Shown here piece after piece: positions 1 to 10,819 of a stretch of DNA of 64,000 nucleotides. Within the stretch, counting starts at the first letter, position 1, and each line of letters starts with the position of its first letter. The stretch spans positions 2,076,269-2,140,268 of the forward strand of contig KB722738.1 in assembly GCA_000349905.1 (NCBI GenBank), given 5' to 3'. Source of the stretch: Volvariella volvacea V23 (taxonomy: Eukaryota > Basidiomycota > Agaricomycetes > Agaricales > Pluteaceae). The notes below the pieces were generated by a model that was not told the DNA's origin, ran no database searches, and worked only from the letters and a program-made list of their open reading frames with translations. The position numbers were made by a program, and so were the translations under genes.

Positions 1-3000
1 GAACGTTGGACTCAACTCAGGTTGGAAGCCAAAGAAGCTGGCCAAGAACCTGATCCACATACCGACTGTTTCATTATCAGTGGAAGCAAGGTCCTTGAAG
101 GAGTTGGTCAATACTTGGTCGTTGCTGTCGGAACAAAGTCGTTTAACGGTCGTATCATGATGGGTGCGTAGCCTTTCGTTTATCTCATCTCATCGAGGCT
201 GAAACTTAATATCTAGCATTACGTGGTGACACCGAAACTACACCCTTGCAGTTAAAGCTTAACCGCCTCGCTGAGACAATCGCCAAGATTGGTGCTTCGG
301 CTGGTGGAGCTCTCTTTACTGCACTCATGATCCGCTACTTCGTCGAACTAGCGCGAAACGACCCGCCGCGAAGTGGAAGTGAGAAGGGCATGGACTTTGT
401 CGATATCCTCATCATTGCCGTGACATTGATCGTCGTTGCCGTTCCTGAAGGTGAGCTTGCGATAAGTTGAGTAACCCCTTTGTTAATTTCTCGTTAGGTT
501 TGCCCCTCGCCGTCACGCTTGCGCTCGCCTTTGCCACCAAACGGATGACACGCGAGAACTTGCTTGTCCGTGTCCTTGGTGCCTGTGAAACCATGGCAAA
601 CGCCTCCGTTGTCTGCACCGACAAAACGGGTACTCTCACCACGGGCGAGATGACCGTCGTCGCGGGAACCGTTGGCCTCCATTGCAGGTTCATCCAGAAC
701 TCGGAGACCAATCATAATTTCAAGAAGAGTGACCTCTCATCCGAAGACTTCGAGGTGGATCTCAACAACCTTAATAATTCCTTGTCGCCTTCTGTTCAAA
801 CTCTACTGAACGAGGCCATTTCTATCAACTCCACTGGTTTCGAGGACAAGGACCCCAAGACAGGTGAAGTCATCTTCGTTGGTAACCAAACAGAAACGGC
901 TTTCCTTCGATTCATCCGAGATCGCCAATGGCCTCATTTCCAAGACGTTCGCAACGAGTACCACCCTATCACCGTCTACCCCTTCTCAAGCAAGAATAAA
1001 TACATGGCCGCCGCCGTTAAGATTAGGGAGGGTGTCTACCGCCTACACGCAAAGGGTGCCAGCGAGGTCTTGTTCCGCCGTTGCAACAATCATGTCCTCG
1101 TTCGTCAGGGGAGCGATAGCAAGAGTGTCGAAGTAGAGGCTTTGGATGACGCCAAGAGGGAGAAGGTAGAAAATGATATCACTTTCTATGCTTCACAAGC
1201 TCTCCGGACGCTCGCCGTTTGCTACCGCGATTTCGAGACACCGACCTGGCCGCCTGCTACACCTGATCTCAAGGACCAAGACAATAACGTATGTCCTCAT
1301 TCATTTATTCGTTCGTTGTAACGCTGACGCCGCCTCATAGGCTGTGCTTGATTACCTGCTTCGCGATCTTACACTCATCGGCATCGTTGGCATTCAAGAT
1401 CCCATTCGCCCCGAGGTCCCCGGATCCGTCGCCCGATGTGACAGAGCCGGTGTAGACGTCAAGATGTGTACTGGTGATAACTTGATTACTGCCAAGGCCA
1501 TCGCCCTTCGCTCCCATATCCTCAAGCCTAATGGTGTTGTAATTGACGGTCCTACATTCCGCGGTCTCAGCAGCGACGAGCGACTACTCATCATTGAGTC
1601 TATGCAAGTCCTCGCTCGATCATCACCTGAAGACAAGAAGGTTTTGGTTGAAACACTCAAGAGTCTCGGAAAGGTTGTCGGTGTCACTGGTGACGGTACC
1701 AATGACGGTCCTGCGCTCAAGGCTGCCAATGTTGGTTTCTCTATGGGTATTGGTGGTACCGAAGTCGCCAAGGAAGCTTCTGAGATTATCCTCATGGACG
1801 ATAACTTTGCATCGATTGTAAAGGCCATTATGTGGGGTCGCTGCGTTAACGACGCTGTCCGCAAGTTCCTTCAGTTCCAAATCTCGACCAACGTTACCGC
1901 CGTCGTGATTACATTCGTTACTGCAGTCGCCTCGGATGACGAAGAATCCGTCCTGACCGCCGTCCAGCTCCTCTGGATCAACATCATCATGGACACCTTC
2001 GCTGCTTTGGCCCTCGCGACGGATCCCGCCTCGGAATCCCTGTTGGACAGATTACCGGAGTCGCTAACCGCGCCGCTATTCTCGATCCACATGCTCAAGA
2101 TGATTCTTCTTCAATCGGTCTATCAAATCACGGTTATCTTCATCTTCCACTTCCTCGGCCATCGCATCCTCGGTCTCGAACGTAATACGGATAACGATAG
2201 GATCGTTCAAACGCTGGTATTCAATGCCTTCGTCTTCGCTCAGATCTTCAACTCCGTCAATTGCCGTCGTTTGGATAACAAGTACAATATTTTCGAGGGT
2301 ATTATCCGGAACTGGTATTTCATTGCAATTACATGTATTGGTGAGTAACTTGCCTCGTGTTTGATACACCACTAATTCTCCAGTAGAGGTCGCCATTCAA
2401 GTACTTATCGTCTTCGTCGGTGGTGCTGCCTTCCAGGTCACCCCTATTGGCGGACGCGAATGGGGCATCTCTATCGCTCTCGGTGTCGTCTCGATTCCTC
2501 TCGGTGCTCTCATTCGAACCCTTCCCAACGGCCCCTTCATCAAGTTCTTCACCTTCATCCGCCTCTTGCCCCGCGAGAAGGAGGACCCCACTGGTAAGGA
2601 GCTTGGCATCCTTCGTGGTGTTGATATTGGAGTTTTGCAATTCCGTGGCGGTCGTGCTGCTGAGACTATTGCTATGAAGCCTAAGCCCTCGAGACGTGGT
2701 ACTATCTCGCAGACAATGTACGTCTTTTTATTATCAAATCTATGCCTTGGCTAACTATTATCCTTAGTATCGCATCCTCGATCATTGCCGGTGCCGCTGG
2801 TATTGCCGTCGTCCGAGATGCACGAAGGCAACAGTCGGCGCAAGCAGGCGAGGCGTCCAAACCAGAGTCCACACCCGCTCGCCCACATGACCCGTCGATC
2901 CCCACTCGCAACATTGAGGTCAGCGAAAACACAGACCCCAATTCCGCCATCGCCCGAGTCGTCAAGGCTATCCGCGACCGTGAATCAATCCCACAACAAC

Positions 3001-3056
3001 TACGACATGAGCTTCGCGACGAAATCGTAAAGTCGCAGAGGAAGCCACAGCCATAA
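1..3056 (+). CDS. PMC1: PMCA-type Ca2+-transporting P-type ATPase (5' end outside window)
   Basis: This is the C-terminal part of a type IIB calcium pump, which uses ATP to move Ca2+ out of the cytosol into the vacuole or across the plasma membrane. Six exons are visible: 1-163, 217-450, 498-1288, 1341-2340, 2384-2717 and 2768-3056, joined across short GT-AG introns. The reading starts inside the A domain (SGSKVLEGVG). It then shows the M4 motif VAVPEGLPLAV, the phosphorylation site CTDKTGTLTTGE, the nucleotide-binding domain, the hinge motif GVTGDGTNDGPALK, and the M5-M6 segment LLWINIIMDTFAALALATDP that carries the Ca2+-site N and D residues. The C-terminal tail is Pro/Ser-rich and charged, and could hold a regulatory region. 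The upstream membrane helices lie outside the window. The family call is secure. The symbol follows fungal PMC1 and does not tell vacuolar from plasma-membrane paralogues. Confidence 0.95.
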
Positions 3057-5346
3057 TTTCGCTCGCATGATACCACTGGATTGTTTTCAGTAATATGATT
3101 AACCTTCGTGACTCCGCTGTCGCTTTTTGTCGCTCTTCCTAGTCTAGCGCCATGGTTTTCTAGGCTTGGACATGTCAGATATCCCATTCTTTTGTTTTTG
3201 TCTTTCTTTACTGACATGTCCAGACTTTCTAATTGTTTTTTGCTATGCATTCAGGGTATATAGATACACGCAGTATTTGGTCTTTGAAACACGATAAAAA
3301 GTATTAGCTTTATTGATAAGTGAACAGATCCACCTATATTTCAGATTATCTCGTTTTACGGGCGTCTCTACGGGACCATGCCAGTGGGTGGCCAGCTGGT
3401 TTACTTATATTCTAAGTATTTTGTTATGGCTTTTATGACTAACGATGACAATGGGTTTCGGTAATGTTATACATAGATAGACTCAGAATCAATGTGTATT
3501 TATTAATTCAATTGGCAATAAATATATCCTCTTATACCCGATATTTTTTTCTCAAGTCTTCTTGTGACGATGGCACCCACGAGGGGCTAATTATCGTGAG
3601 AGCAAATGGGGTCAGGCGCCAATCACCATAGGGATATCGCGACTAAGAAAGGATAAGGTAGGATGGCTAGTTAGCAACCACGACGTGGATAAGCCAAGTA
3701 GCTAACTCCCACCACCTCGTAAACCCAATCGAGGTGCCCCAATTACCTATCACCCTGGGTTGGGGGAGGGAGCCCTTCGGGGCAATAAATCGACGTAGGC
3801 TTTGATAGGACGAAAAACGGATGACGCCTGGCACGCACGATGTAGTAGGAAAGGGTAGAGCTTGATGGGGAATCTTCGTCGGACATGGACAAAGATTCAG
3901 GCAGCCCATTAAATGCGTGGAGCTGGCAGCTGCGTGTGTAAAGAGCGCACCATGAGGCCGCTGGCATGCTGATCCAGTTCAAGCGAGATTGGGCCATCAC
4001 CTTGATGTCGCCCTTTCCTAACCCAAACGGAGTTTGTGTCACTCCTACTGGGCTGTATTCGAGCTTTATGTACAAAGATAAACGCCCTTGACGTTATCTT
4101 TAGGGCGTGAGGGGAGGTGGTTGGGTAGATATTATGAGCCTTCGACAAGATGCGAGGGCGAAAATACGCACACATTGTGTTGGTGGTTTGGGGACAACAG
4201 AGCAAGGTGATCGGACTAGGACCGCATACGTCGACCAGTGAACCGGTCACGGGTGGTCATAATTTCACATTCAACTTCGTACCCCGTTCCACAGCGGGCT
4301 CTTTGTCCGCGGTGACCTCACAGTACGGCCGTATAAATCAGCGAACCTTGGCGAGCACAGGAGATGTGAGGAACGTGGTATACACCATGTAGATGGGGTT
4401 TTCAGTGAGTGCATTGACGAAGACCAGTTGAGTCGATACTGGGACTTCTATGATTTGGCCGGCAGCCGTCAATAACACCGCGCCATTCATGCTCCGAAGG
4501 CTGTGCGCACTCACGTATACCAATTTAATCTGCACTGCCTCGCTGCCACGAGGTAGGGGATTGGAAAGCGACAACTGTGGCGGTTGGAGTCGTTCCGTCG
4601 ATCTGGTTCAACCTTCTACTTTCGATACAGAATACCCCGACGAGCAAGAGGTGCCGACTTGACGCCCTCAACACCATTAGTACACGATTGTGGGGCTAGA
4701 GCGAGTAGATGATTTATTTAAGGATTTTCCTAAAGTCGTCGGTGCTCGTCTAAGTCGAGTTTAGTGTTAGTCTGTGGGACACAGCTCATTGCTGGTATTA
4801 AAAAGCATACGAGGCGAAGTATAGCTTTTCGCCGTATGGACCAATTAACTAGTCGAATTCCTGCTACTGGCCATGAATGCTAGTTTCTCCCTCGCAGAAG
4901 TAATACTTTGCTGATCATGAAAGGATACCTCAGTATCCCGACGAACATGCACCAGCAGGTAACTTCGCCTCAATCACACCAGCCAGCTGAAGGAAATTCA
5001 AAAGGTTTATACCTACTTTGTGAATCGTTGCTTGACTACCTTGAGAGCTATTGTTTCCCAGTGTGCAGCTCCTAGACCGAGCACTCAGGAGTCATAATTC
5101 GAGATCCCCTGTGGCGTACAGCGCATCAGCAGGTCATGTCACTAACATGCCTCTATGGAATGCCAAATACCTCACCTATTTTATCTTACCTATGCCACCT
5201 CCAAGTGGTGGTGTCCTCGGGTTGTGTCTGTTCTTAGTGGGCTGGAGCGGAGCCTTCCTTGAGTAACACGTGATGATCACGTGAAATCATCACAACACGG
5301 TATTAGTCAACAATGGCACTGACTGTAATCATCAGCACCATCCACA
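3057..5346. other. Intergenic region between the Ca2+-ATPase and SRA genes
   Basis: No complete gene was recognised. The first 300-500 bases are AT-rich and suit the 3' end of the Ca2+-ATPase transcript. On the minus strand about 4660-4338 reads as a fairly long, protein-like stretch (for example VSAHSLRSMNGAVLLTAAG) without a start, recognisable domain or convincing splice sites. It may be a decayed gene. The last 80 bases before 5347 hold a twin CACGTG element, listed separately. Confidence 0.4.
5267..5283. promoter_or_regulatory. Twin E-box palindrome upstream of the SRA gene
   Basis: Two CACGTG hexamers, at 5267-5272 and 5278-5283, form an inverted repeat with 8-base arms around one base (CACGTGATGATCACGTG). 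CACGTG is the known core of fungal bHLH factors of the Cbf1/Pho4/SREBP type. The element ends 63 bases before the ATG at 5347, so a promoter role for the SRA gene is likely but inferred. Confidence 0.5.
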
Positions 5347-7118
5347 ATGTCATCGTCACGCGAGCATTCGTCGTCGCCTGAAGTAGCAGGTGGAAATGAA
5401 AATGGATCATGGCTTAAGGGGAAGAGAATTGCCAGGGATTCTGGGGTAAATCCGTGAGTGTTTCACTAGTTTTCCGATGTGTATATCTAATTGTTATAAT
5501 ACCAGAAAGACATTCGGACACATATCTGGAGTGCTTGTTGGAGCAACATTCGCAGATAGAGTAGAATGTAGCAATGCTGGTGTGCATGGGCCTCTGAGGG
5601 CCGGAATTCATGGGACACAAGATGACGGAGCATATTCTATCGTATTGTGCGCTAAGACCACCGGTTCTGAGCAAAGTGCTTGCACCAACACGTCTCATTT
5701 TTCTAGATCAGGTGGCTACGAAGATGACGAGGATCATGGTGATATTGTGTATGTGCTATCTCTACTTGATATTCACGGAAGATGCTGAGCCCTCCATCAG
5801 TCTATATACTGGACAAGGTACAAAGTCGCTCGCAATGATCAAGTATATGGGTTTGCTTATAATGACTTGTGTAAAGGTGGTCGTGGAAAGGGCAGTAAGC
5901 TGGACCAAATGCAAGGGAAGGAAGTAAGTCGTGTGGTGGTACCCCTAGCGTTTGGTGCTTGATTGCGAATTCCTTTCTGTAGGCCTGGGACGGTCCCCAG
6001 GTTGCTGATCAAGAGTGGACGCGCGGCAACAAGGCACTGAAGGTTTGATTCCTACCATTCCGTACCCCATCTCACTTAACCCCATCCCCCCATTTGCAGA
6101 TTTCGAAGCAAACCGGAAGGCCTGTCCGGGTCATCCGTGGCTCCACCTTGAACTCTCGATATGCTCCTCCAGAGGGGTAAGGGAACGCCCTACTCGCAAC
6201 TAATATTAGATCTAATTGGTAAAAGCTATCGATATGATGGTCTCTATATTGTGACAGATGTAAGTAGCAATGATTTATTTAGGCTTGAAACTCATATCAG
6301 ATTGCAGGCAACCCGAGCTCGAGGAAAAACGGGGTTCATGACTTGTCGATTCAGGTTGGAAGTAGGTGACCATCCATTCATGAATATGTATAAATATTCA
6401 CTCATTCATATCAGCGCGTGCCGGGTCAACCGCCAATACCTGGCATGTCACTAGGTCGCACTTCTTTTGCTCCCATAGCATCTAGTTCATATACGCGCCA
6501 TGAACCCAAAAACTATGCTGTACCTCGAAATACACAGCAGAGTACTATTCAAGAGTCCAAGCCGCCGATGAAGCCAGGGCCAGCATCCGCAAAGCCACCA
6601 CTACCAGCGAATATCAAACCTGGACCATTTTCTGCAGGCTTAAAGCATCATCAGGTTATGAGCAGTGACACTGGGACCATTTCTCGACCTTTGGGGATTG
6701 CAGCCAAGACGGAAGACTCTAAACCAGCGACTAAACCCACCGTCGACCTGAGTGCTAACCCACTTTCTGCGTTGTTTGGTGACCGAGACCCGCGACTTGG
6801 TCCTCCTCAGGGATCCTCTAAGCGTCCTGGCGGTCCTATTACGGCGAAGCCCTCAACGAGACAGCCCTTACCAATGGTCAAAGTAGACCTCCGCCGTTCT
6901 TCCCCTCCCGCAAAGAAACGCCCCTTATACGAGGAAGATGACATCGAGGACGGCGAAATAAGCGACGACCCAAAGTCTCGTACACCTAAAAAACGCAGAA
7001 CCGACTCCCCAGGTAGGCCATATGTACGTGTCGCTGGTCAACAGTGGTGTGATTGGGAAACCTTTTAGGATCTGATGGACTCAACCTGGAAATAATCAAG
7101 CTTGAGAGCGAAGATTAG
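5347..7118 (+). CDS. SRA-YDG domain protein (putative 5-methylcytosine reader)
   Basis: Joining 11 exons (5347-5453, 5506-5646, 5707-5748, 5801-5817, 5877-5923, 5983-6042, 6100-6176, 6226-6259, 6308-6361, 6415-7012, 7069-7118) gives about 408 residues. Residues about 33-210 form an SRA-YDG domain: [13 protein letters not shown], the [12 protein letters not shown] segment, [46 protein letters not shown] and TGFMTCRF. These line up with UHRF1-type domains that flip out methylated cytosine in hemimethylated DNA. No RING, PHD, Tudor or SET domain is present. The remaining C-terminal half is a Pro/Ser/Lys-rich, probably disordered tail with an acidic patch ([13 protein letters not shown]) and a basic KKRR stretch that could act as a nuclear signal. 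If the last intron (7013-7068) is retained, the protein instead ends at 7068. One exon is only 17 bases long. A nuclear role in DNA methylation or repeat silencing is inferred from the family. Confidence 0.88.
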
Positions 7119-8404
7119 CGTGTTGGCAGGTTCCACAGAGCGCTGAGCGGACACTTACTGGATTATTGCTTTTTATTTGATACCTTAGCTGTTTTTGTAA
7201 CTGCTTGCTATGTCGCTACATGTGCATTCTTTATGTATTCATTCCACTGTGACTGTGTTAACTCATCGTCTTAGCTAACTAATGTACGGGAGCTTCTATC
7301 ACTATCTTTAAATATGTTAGCATCGTAACTCGATCTATCTCCATGTCGGACTCAACAGCCCACATTCGTGTTATATGCTAACTTAGCAAGAGCAATGCAA
7401 ATGCTCAGCACGCCACGTACCTTGCCCAGGGGATATTCATTTAGTGCAGTAGGGTAAACATAATTGCCCCTGACAACACTGCGGTGATAGTATGTGCCAT
7501 AGCGGCTCCGCTTCCGTTAAGGCGCATCGAGACCTTGGCTTGGGTGTAATGACCCACTTCGAGAAACCATACAATGCTCGACATGCAGACGGAATATACT
7601 GTTCCGTTCCACACTACACCACAGCAAGGAGGCTGAAGTTTCGGAATAACCAGCTGTACCAGAAATTTTTTTCTGCATCTTAACTCGGTGTGAGGCGCAA
7701 AAAGGTGCGAAGCAATGCTCCGGGCAGGCGGTGGCGTGCTTCCAGAATAAAGAGAAGGCCGTGGTGGGGGCACGAGTTGCTGTCTCTTGGGAGAAGACCG
7801 GGAGGCCTATGACACTGTGGCTGTCTGCACGCCTTGTCTTCGCCACTTCGCCAATTCAGCCAGGTCGGGCTAGGGACATACATACTGTACTGCGGTCCTA
7901 TGTGTAGTAGGTCACGGGTCCGAAGCCTTGGATGGCTACGTGAGGGGTGCGCTACCTATTGACAGGACTGCGACATGACGCAAGAACCAAACGGGACGCT
8001 TGTTTGTTATAGACTTATTCACCCTGCGCATTCACGGCACGAGGCAGGGCACTTATCTCTACTGTCGTGGAATCTGAAGGGATTAGGCCAGTGACTTAGC
8101 CAACTAATGGCTCGAAGCCTGCCTTTGGGGGTGTCGTTATCGCTTGAATAGAGAATCTTGTTGAGTCAGACGCAAACTCGTCCAGCGAGAAAGGAAAGGC
8201 TTACGGGAAGGGCTTGACCTTGTGGGGGATAGAAAACTTCTCTGCATAGCCTCAAAGAACACGCTGTCAAATTCCTAGCACGTTGATCGGGTATGTGCCT
8301 ATGAGAAAAAAAAAGGTCTTGTATAGGAAAGGCGTGGCAAGGGATTCTCACCTCTTGGTATAAGGGAAACAATGATGACACAAAAAATGCGCACAAAAAG
8401 CCAA
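7119..8404. other. Intergenic region, nothing recognised
   Basis: Between the SRA gene and the tRNA-Pro gene I see no ORF with family features, no repeat and no further tRNA. The first 200 bases are probably the SRA gene's 3' untranslated region. Confidence 0.5.
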
Positions 8405-8489
8405 GGGCCACACTGGGAATCGAACCCAGGTCACTTGCAGTTGCTCCAGGGAACCCAAAGCAAGTATCGTACCTCTGGACCATGTGGCC
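8405..8489 (-). tRNA. tRNA-Pro(UGG) with 14-base intron
   Basis: The minus strand folds into a complete cloverleaf. The acceptor GGCCACA pairs with TGTGGCC. The D arm is GTC/GAT (one G-T) around a loop with the conserved GG. The anticodon stem CTTGC pairs with GCAAG, and the loop TTTGGG...T has UGG at positions 34-36. The T arm CTGGG-TTCGATT-CCCAG is intact. Between positions 37 and 38 lie 14 extra bases (TTCCCTGGAGCAAC), the standard site of a nuclear tRNA intron. The D-arm and anticodon-loop sequence match eukaryotic tRNA-Pro. Box A and box B are internal, as expected for RNA polymerase III genes. Confidence 0.92.
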
Positions 8490-8875
8490 GCTTGATTTAG
8501 GGCACGCAGCTTATCAATTCATCACTATCCAGTTCTGCCCATTGGGATGACCGAGCCCGCAGCACTGCCAAAGCGCATTTCTATTTCTGAGATTCCGGCG
8601 CTATAGTGCTTGACAAAAAGTTTGTCCTAATGGGCAGCGAAGGCTTGGCTGCCAGAATTTTGTCTTGATTTACTGGTGAAAAGCATAGCGGTACTAAACT
8701 CGGAGGTTGGATTGTGCTGGTGCTTGTGAAGAGTCTTCAAAGCCACCCGCGCGAGTACCCCAGACTACAGCTATGGCAGTGTGACAAATTTATGCTCACT
8801 AGGATCATACCAGTAGAGTAGGTTGAACTGGACGAATAATAGGATCATGAGAGGTGACAAGACGAGGTGATAGTG

Positions 8876-8895
8876 ATCGATAGTGCACTATCGAT
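8876..8895. repeat. 20-base perfect palindrome
   Basis: ATCGATAGTGCACTATCGAT reads identically on both strands. It lies 42 bases beyond the 3' end of the tRNA-Arg gene, in AT-rich sequence. It could form a small hairpin or bind a dimeric protein; no function can be assigned. Confidence 0.6.
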
Positions 8896-8936
8896 AACAC
8901 AAATTAAATAGCAGTAGGAGTTGGGTGACAAAAAAA

Positions 8937-9026
8937 CGACAGGCCTGGGACTCGAACCCAGAATCTTTAGCTCAGAATGTAGCAAGTACACCGGAAACTA
9001 ACGCGTTGCCATTACGCCAACCCACC
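8937..9026 (-). tRNA. tRNA-Arg(CCG) with 18-base intron and wobble-rich acceptor stem
   Basis: On the minus strand the D arm GCGT/ACGC, the anticodon stem TTAGT/GCTAA with loop TTCCGG...A (CCG at 34-36), and the T arm CTGGG-TTCGAGT-CCCAG are all canonical. An 18-base insert (TGTACTTGCTACATTCTG) sits after position 37, where nuclear tRNA introns lie. The acceptor is odd. GGTGGGT faces GCCTGTC, which pairs fully only if four G-U pairs are allowed (positions 2, 3, 4 and 7). It may be a functional variant or an early pseudogene. The gene lies 447 bases from the tRNA-Pro gene on the same strand. Confidence 0.85.
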
Positions 9027-9343
9027 TCAACTCACTATCCGCACCATATGCAACGTGATCAGGTTTGGGAACAACCATACAGCACAGGTGACAAGTGCTC
9101 ACCAGATCGCATGGGCTTCGTGATAAAAGCGCTTGAAGTGCAGGCGGTATTGGGATCATGGAAAAGCAATATTATTGGCACGTCCATGACCAAGCGAGAC
9201 ATGGTACGCGTTGACGCCGGGCGTGTGAAAATGAAGGCAGGCAAGGCCAAGCGCGCACCCAAATTTATGGTTTGTTTCAAAACAATCTACTCTAGAGGGT
9301 TGGCCACCAGCATCGCCGACTCTCTTGCTGGCTTCATACCAAA

Positions 9344-10819
9344 ATGTCTTTCTTTTCGAATCCTGCAACGACAACGACCGTCGGCCCTGCAGCATCATCC
9401 AGCGCGGAAAAGGACATTGAAGTTCCAGAACCACCCACAGATTCTATCTCGTCATTGGCGTTTGCGAGTTCGGCAGATTACCTTGCTGTAGGCAGTTGGG
9501 ATAATAGTGTTCGTTTGATGCTTCACACGTCGTCAACCACAATATTGAGGCTTTGCATAGGTTCGTTTGTATGAGATAGGCACTGGCGGACAAAGTCAAG
9601 GGAAGGCCATGTATAGTCATCAAGGTCCTGTACTCAGCGTATGCTGGAACAAGGTGCAACGAAAATCAAGCTTACAACCACTCTTCGTGCTGATCAACTC
9701 GTCAGGAGGGAAACAAGGTCTTTTCAGGTGGAGCGGACAATGCAGGGCGCATGTTTGATATCGTCACCGGACAAGCTACTCAAGTCGCGCAACACGACGC
9801 GCCGATTAAAGTTGTCAAGTGGATAGACGTCCCGCAGGCCGGAATTTTAGCTACAGGAAGTTGGGATAAAACCATCAAGGTAAGTTTCACTGTTCGACGC
9901 GTCGCGATTTTTTGTGACCTCCGCTCCAGTACTGGGATTTGCGATCGTCCACGCCTGTGGCAACGGTACAACTACCTGAACGCTGCTACACATTTGATGT
10001 CCAATACCCTCTCATGGTCGTCGGAACAGCTGAGCGTCATATCCAAATATTTAACCTTAGCAACCCGAACACACCATACAAGGTTTGGCACCTTCACTGA
10101 GTCATATGTGCTATCTATTCAACATGTTTTTAGTCTATACAATCGCCCCTCAAATGGCAAACGCGTGTAGTCTCTTGCTTCACAGCAAGCACTAATAGTG
10201 GTTTCGCTGTTGGAAGTGTTGAGGGTCGCGTGGCAATCCAGTGAGCGAAAATTCGACCCCTCAGGCACTAATTGTTGATCACGTGACGTAGATACGTTGA
10301 AGACAAGGACTCGGCGTAAGTAACTGGGTTCGGCGTGGAACACAAGGTTATTGAAATCTGTATAGGAATAACTTTTCTTTCAAGTGCCATCGTCGCGATT
10401 CTGCTCCAAACGCTAAGGATCAGGCGTTGGTATACGCTGTGAATGATATTTCCTTCCACCCTGTTCATGGCACCTTCTCAACCTGCGGTACGTTCCCGAG
10501 AAAAATGCAGACAAATTTTTTTTGATGGCTTTTAACAGGAGCTGATGGCACGATTCACTTCTGGGATAAGGATGCACGAACGCGACTAAAAAGTAAGTCC
10601 ACGACTTAGCGCGATTGTGTTATCTGACGGAAAGTAGCCTTTGATCCCGCTCCTGCACCAATTTCAACGACTGCATTTAACCGCAATGGTACGATCTTTG
10701 CATACGCCGTCTCCTACGATTGGTCCAAGGGACATTCTGGGATGACGCCTGGTCTTCCAAACAAAGTCATGCTTCATGCTTGTAAGGACGAGGAGGTCCG
10801 CAAGAGGCCCCGCAAGTAG
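9344..10819 (+). CDS. RAE1: mRNA export factor, WD40 beta-propeller protein Rae1/Gle2
   Basis: Nine exons joined across eight introns of about 42-52 bases give about 350 residues. RAE1/GLE2 docks on the nuclear pore (Nup98 GLEBS motif) and helps export poly(A) RNA; it also acts in spindle control. The recognisable order is: an N-terminal Ser/Ala/Pro-rich leader, [28 protein letters not shown], the repeats [11 protein letters not shown] and [33 protein letters not shown], the family-specific [30 protein letters not shown] split over exons, [10 protein letters not shown] with [57 protein letters not shown], and the end [12 protein letters not shown]...RKRPRK. The order and wording are specific to Rae1 rather than generic WD40 proteins. 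The start is the first ATG in frame before the conserved propeller. One intron holds an incidental CACGTG. Confidence 0.95.

Noticed and set aside
8925..9491. 188-codon open frame
   Set aside because: It runs through the tRNA-Arg gene and into the first RAE1 exon in another frame.
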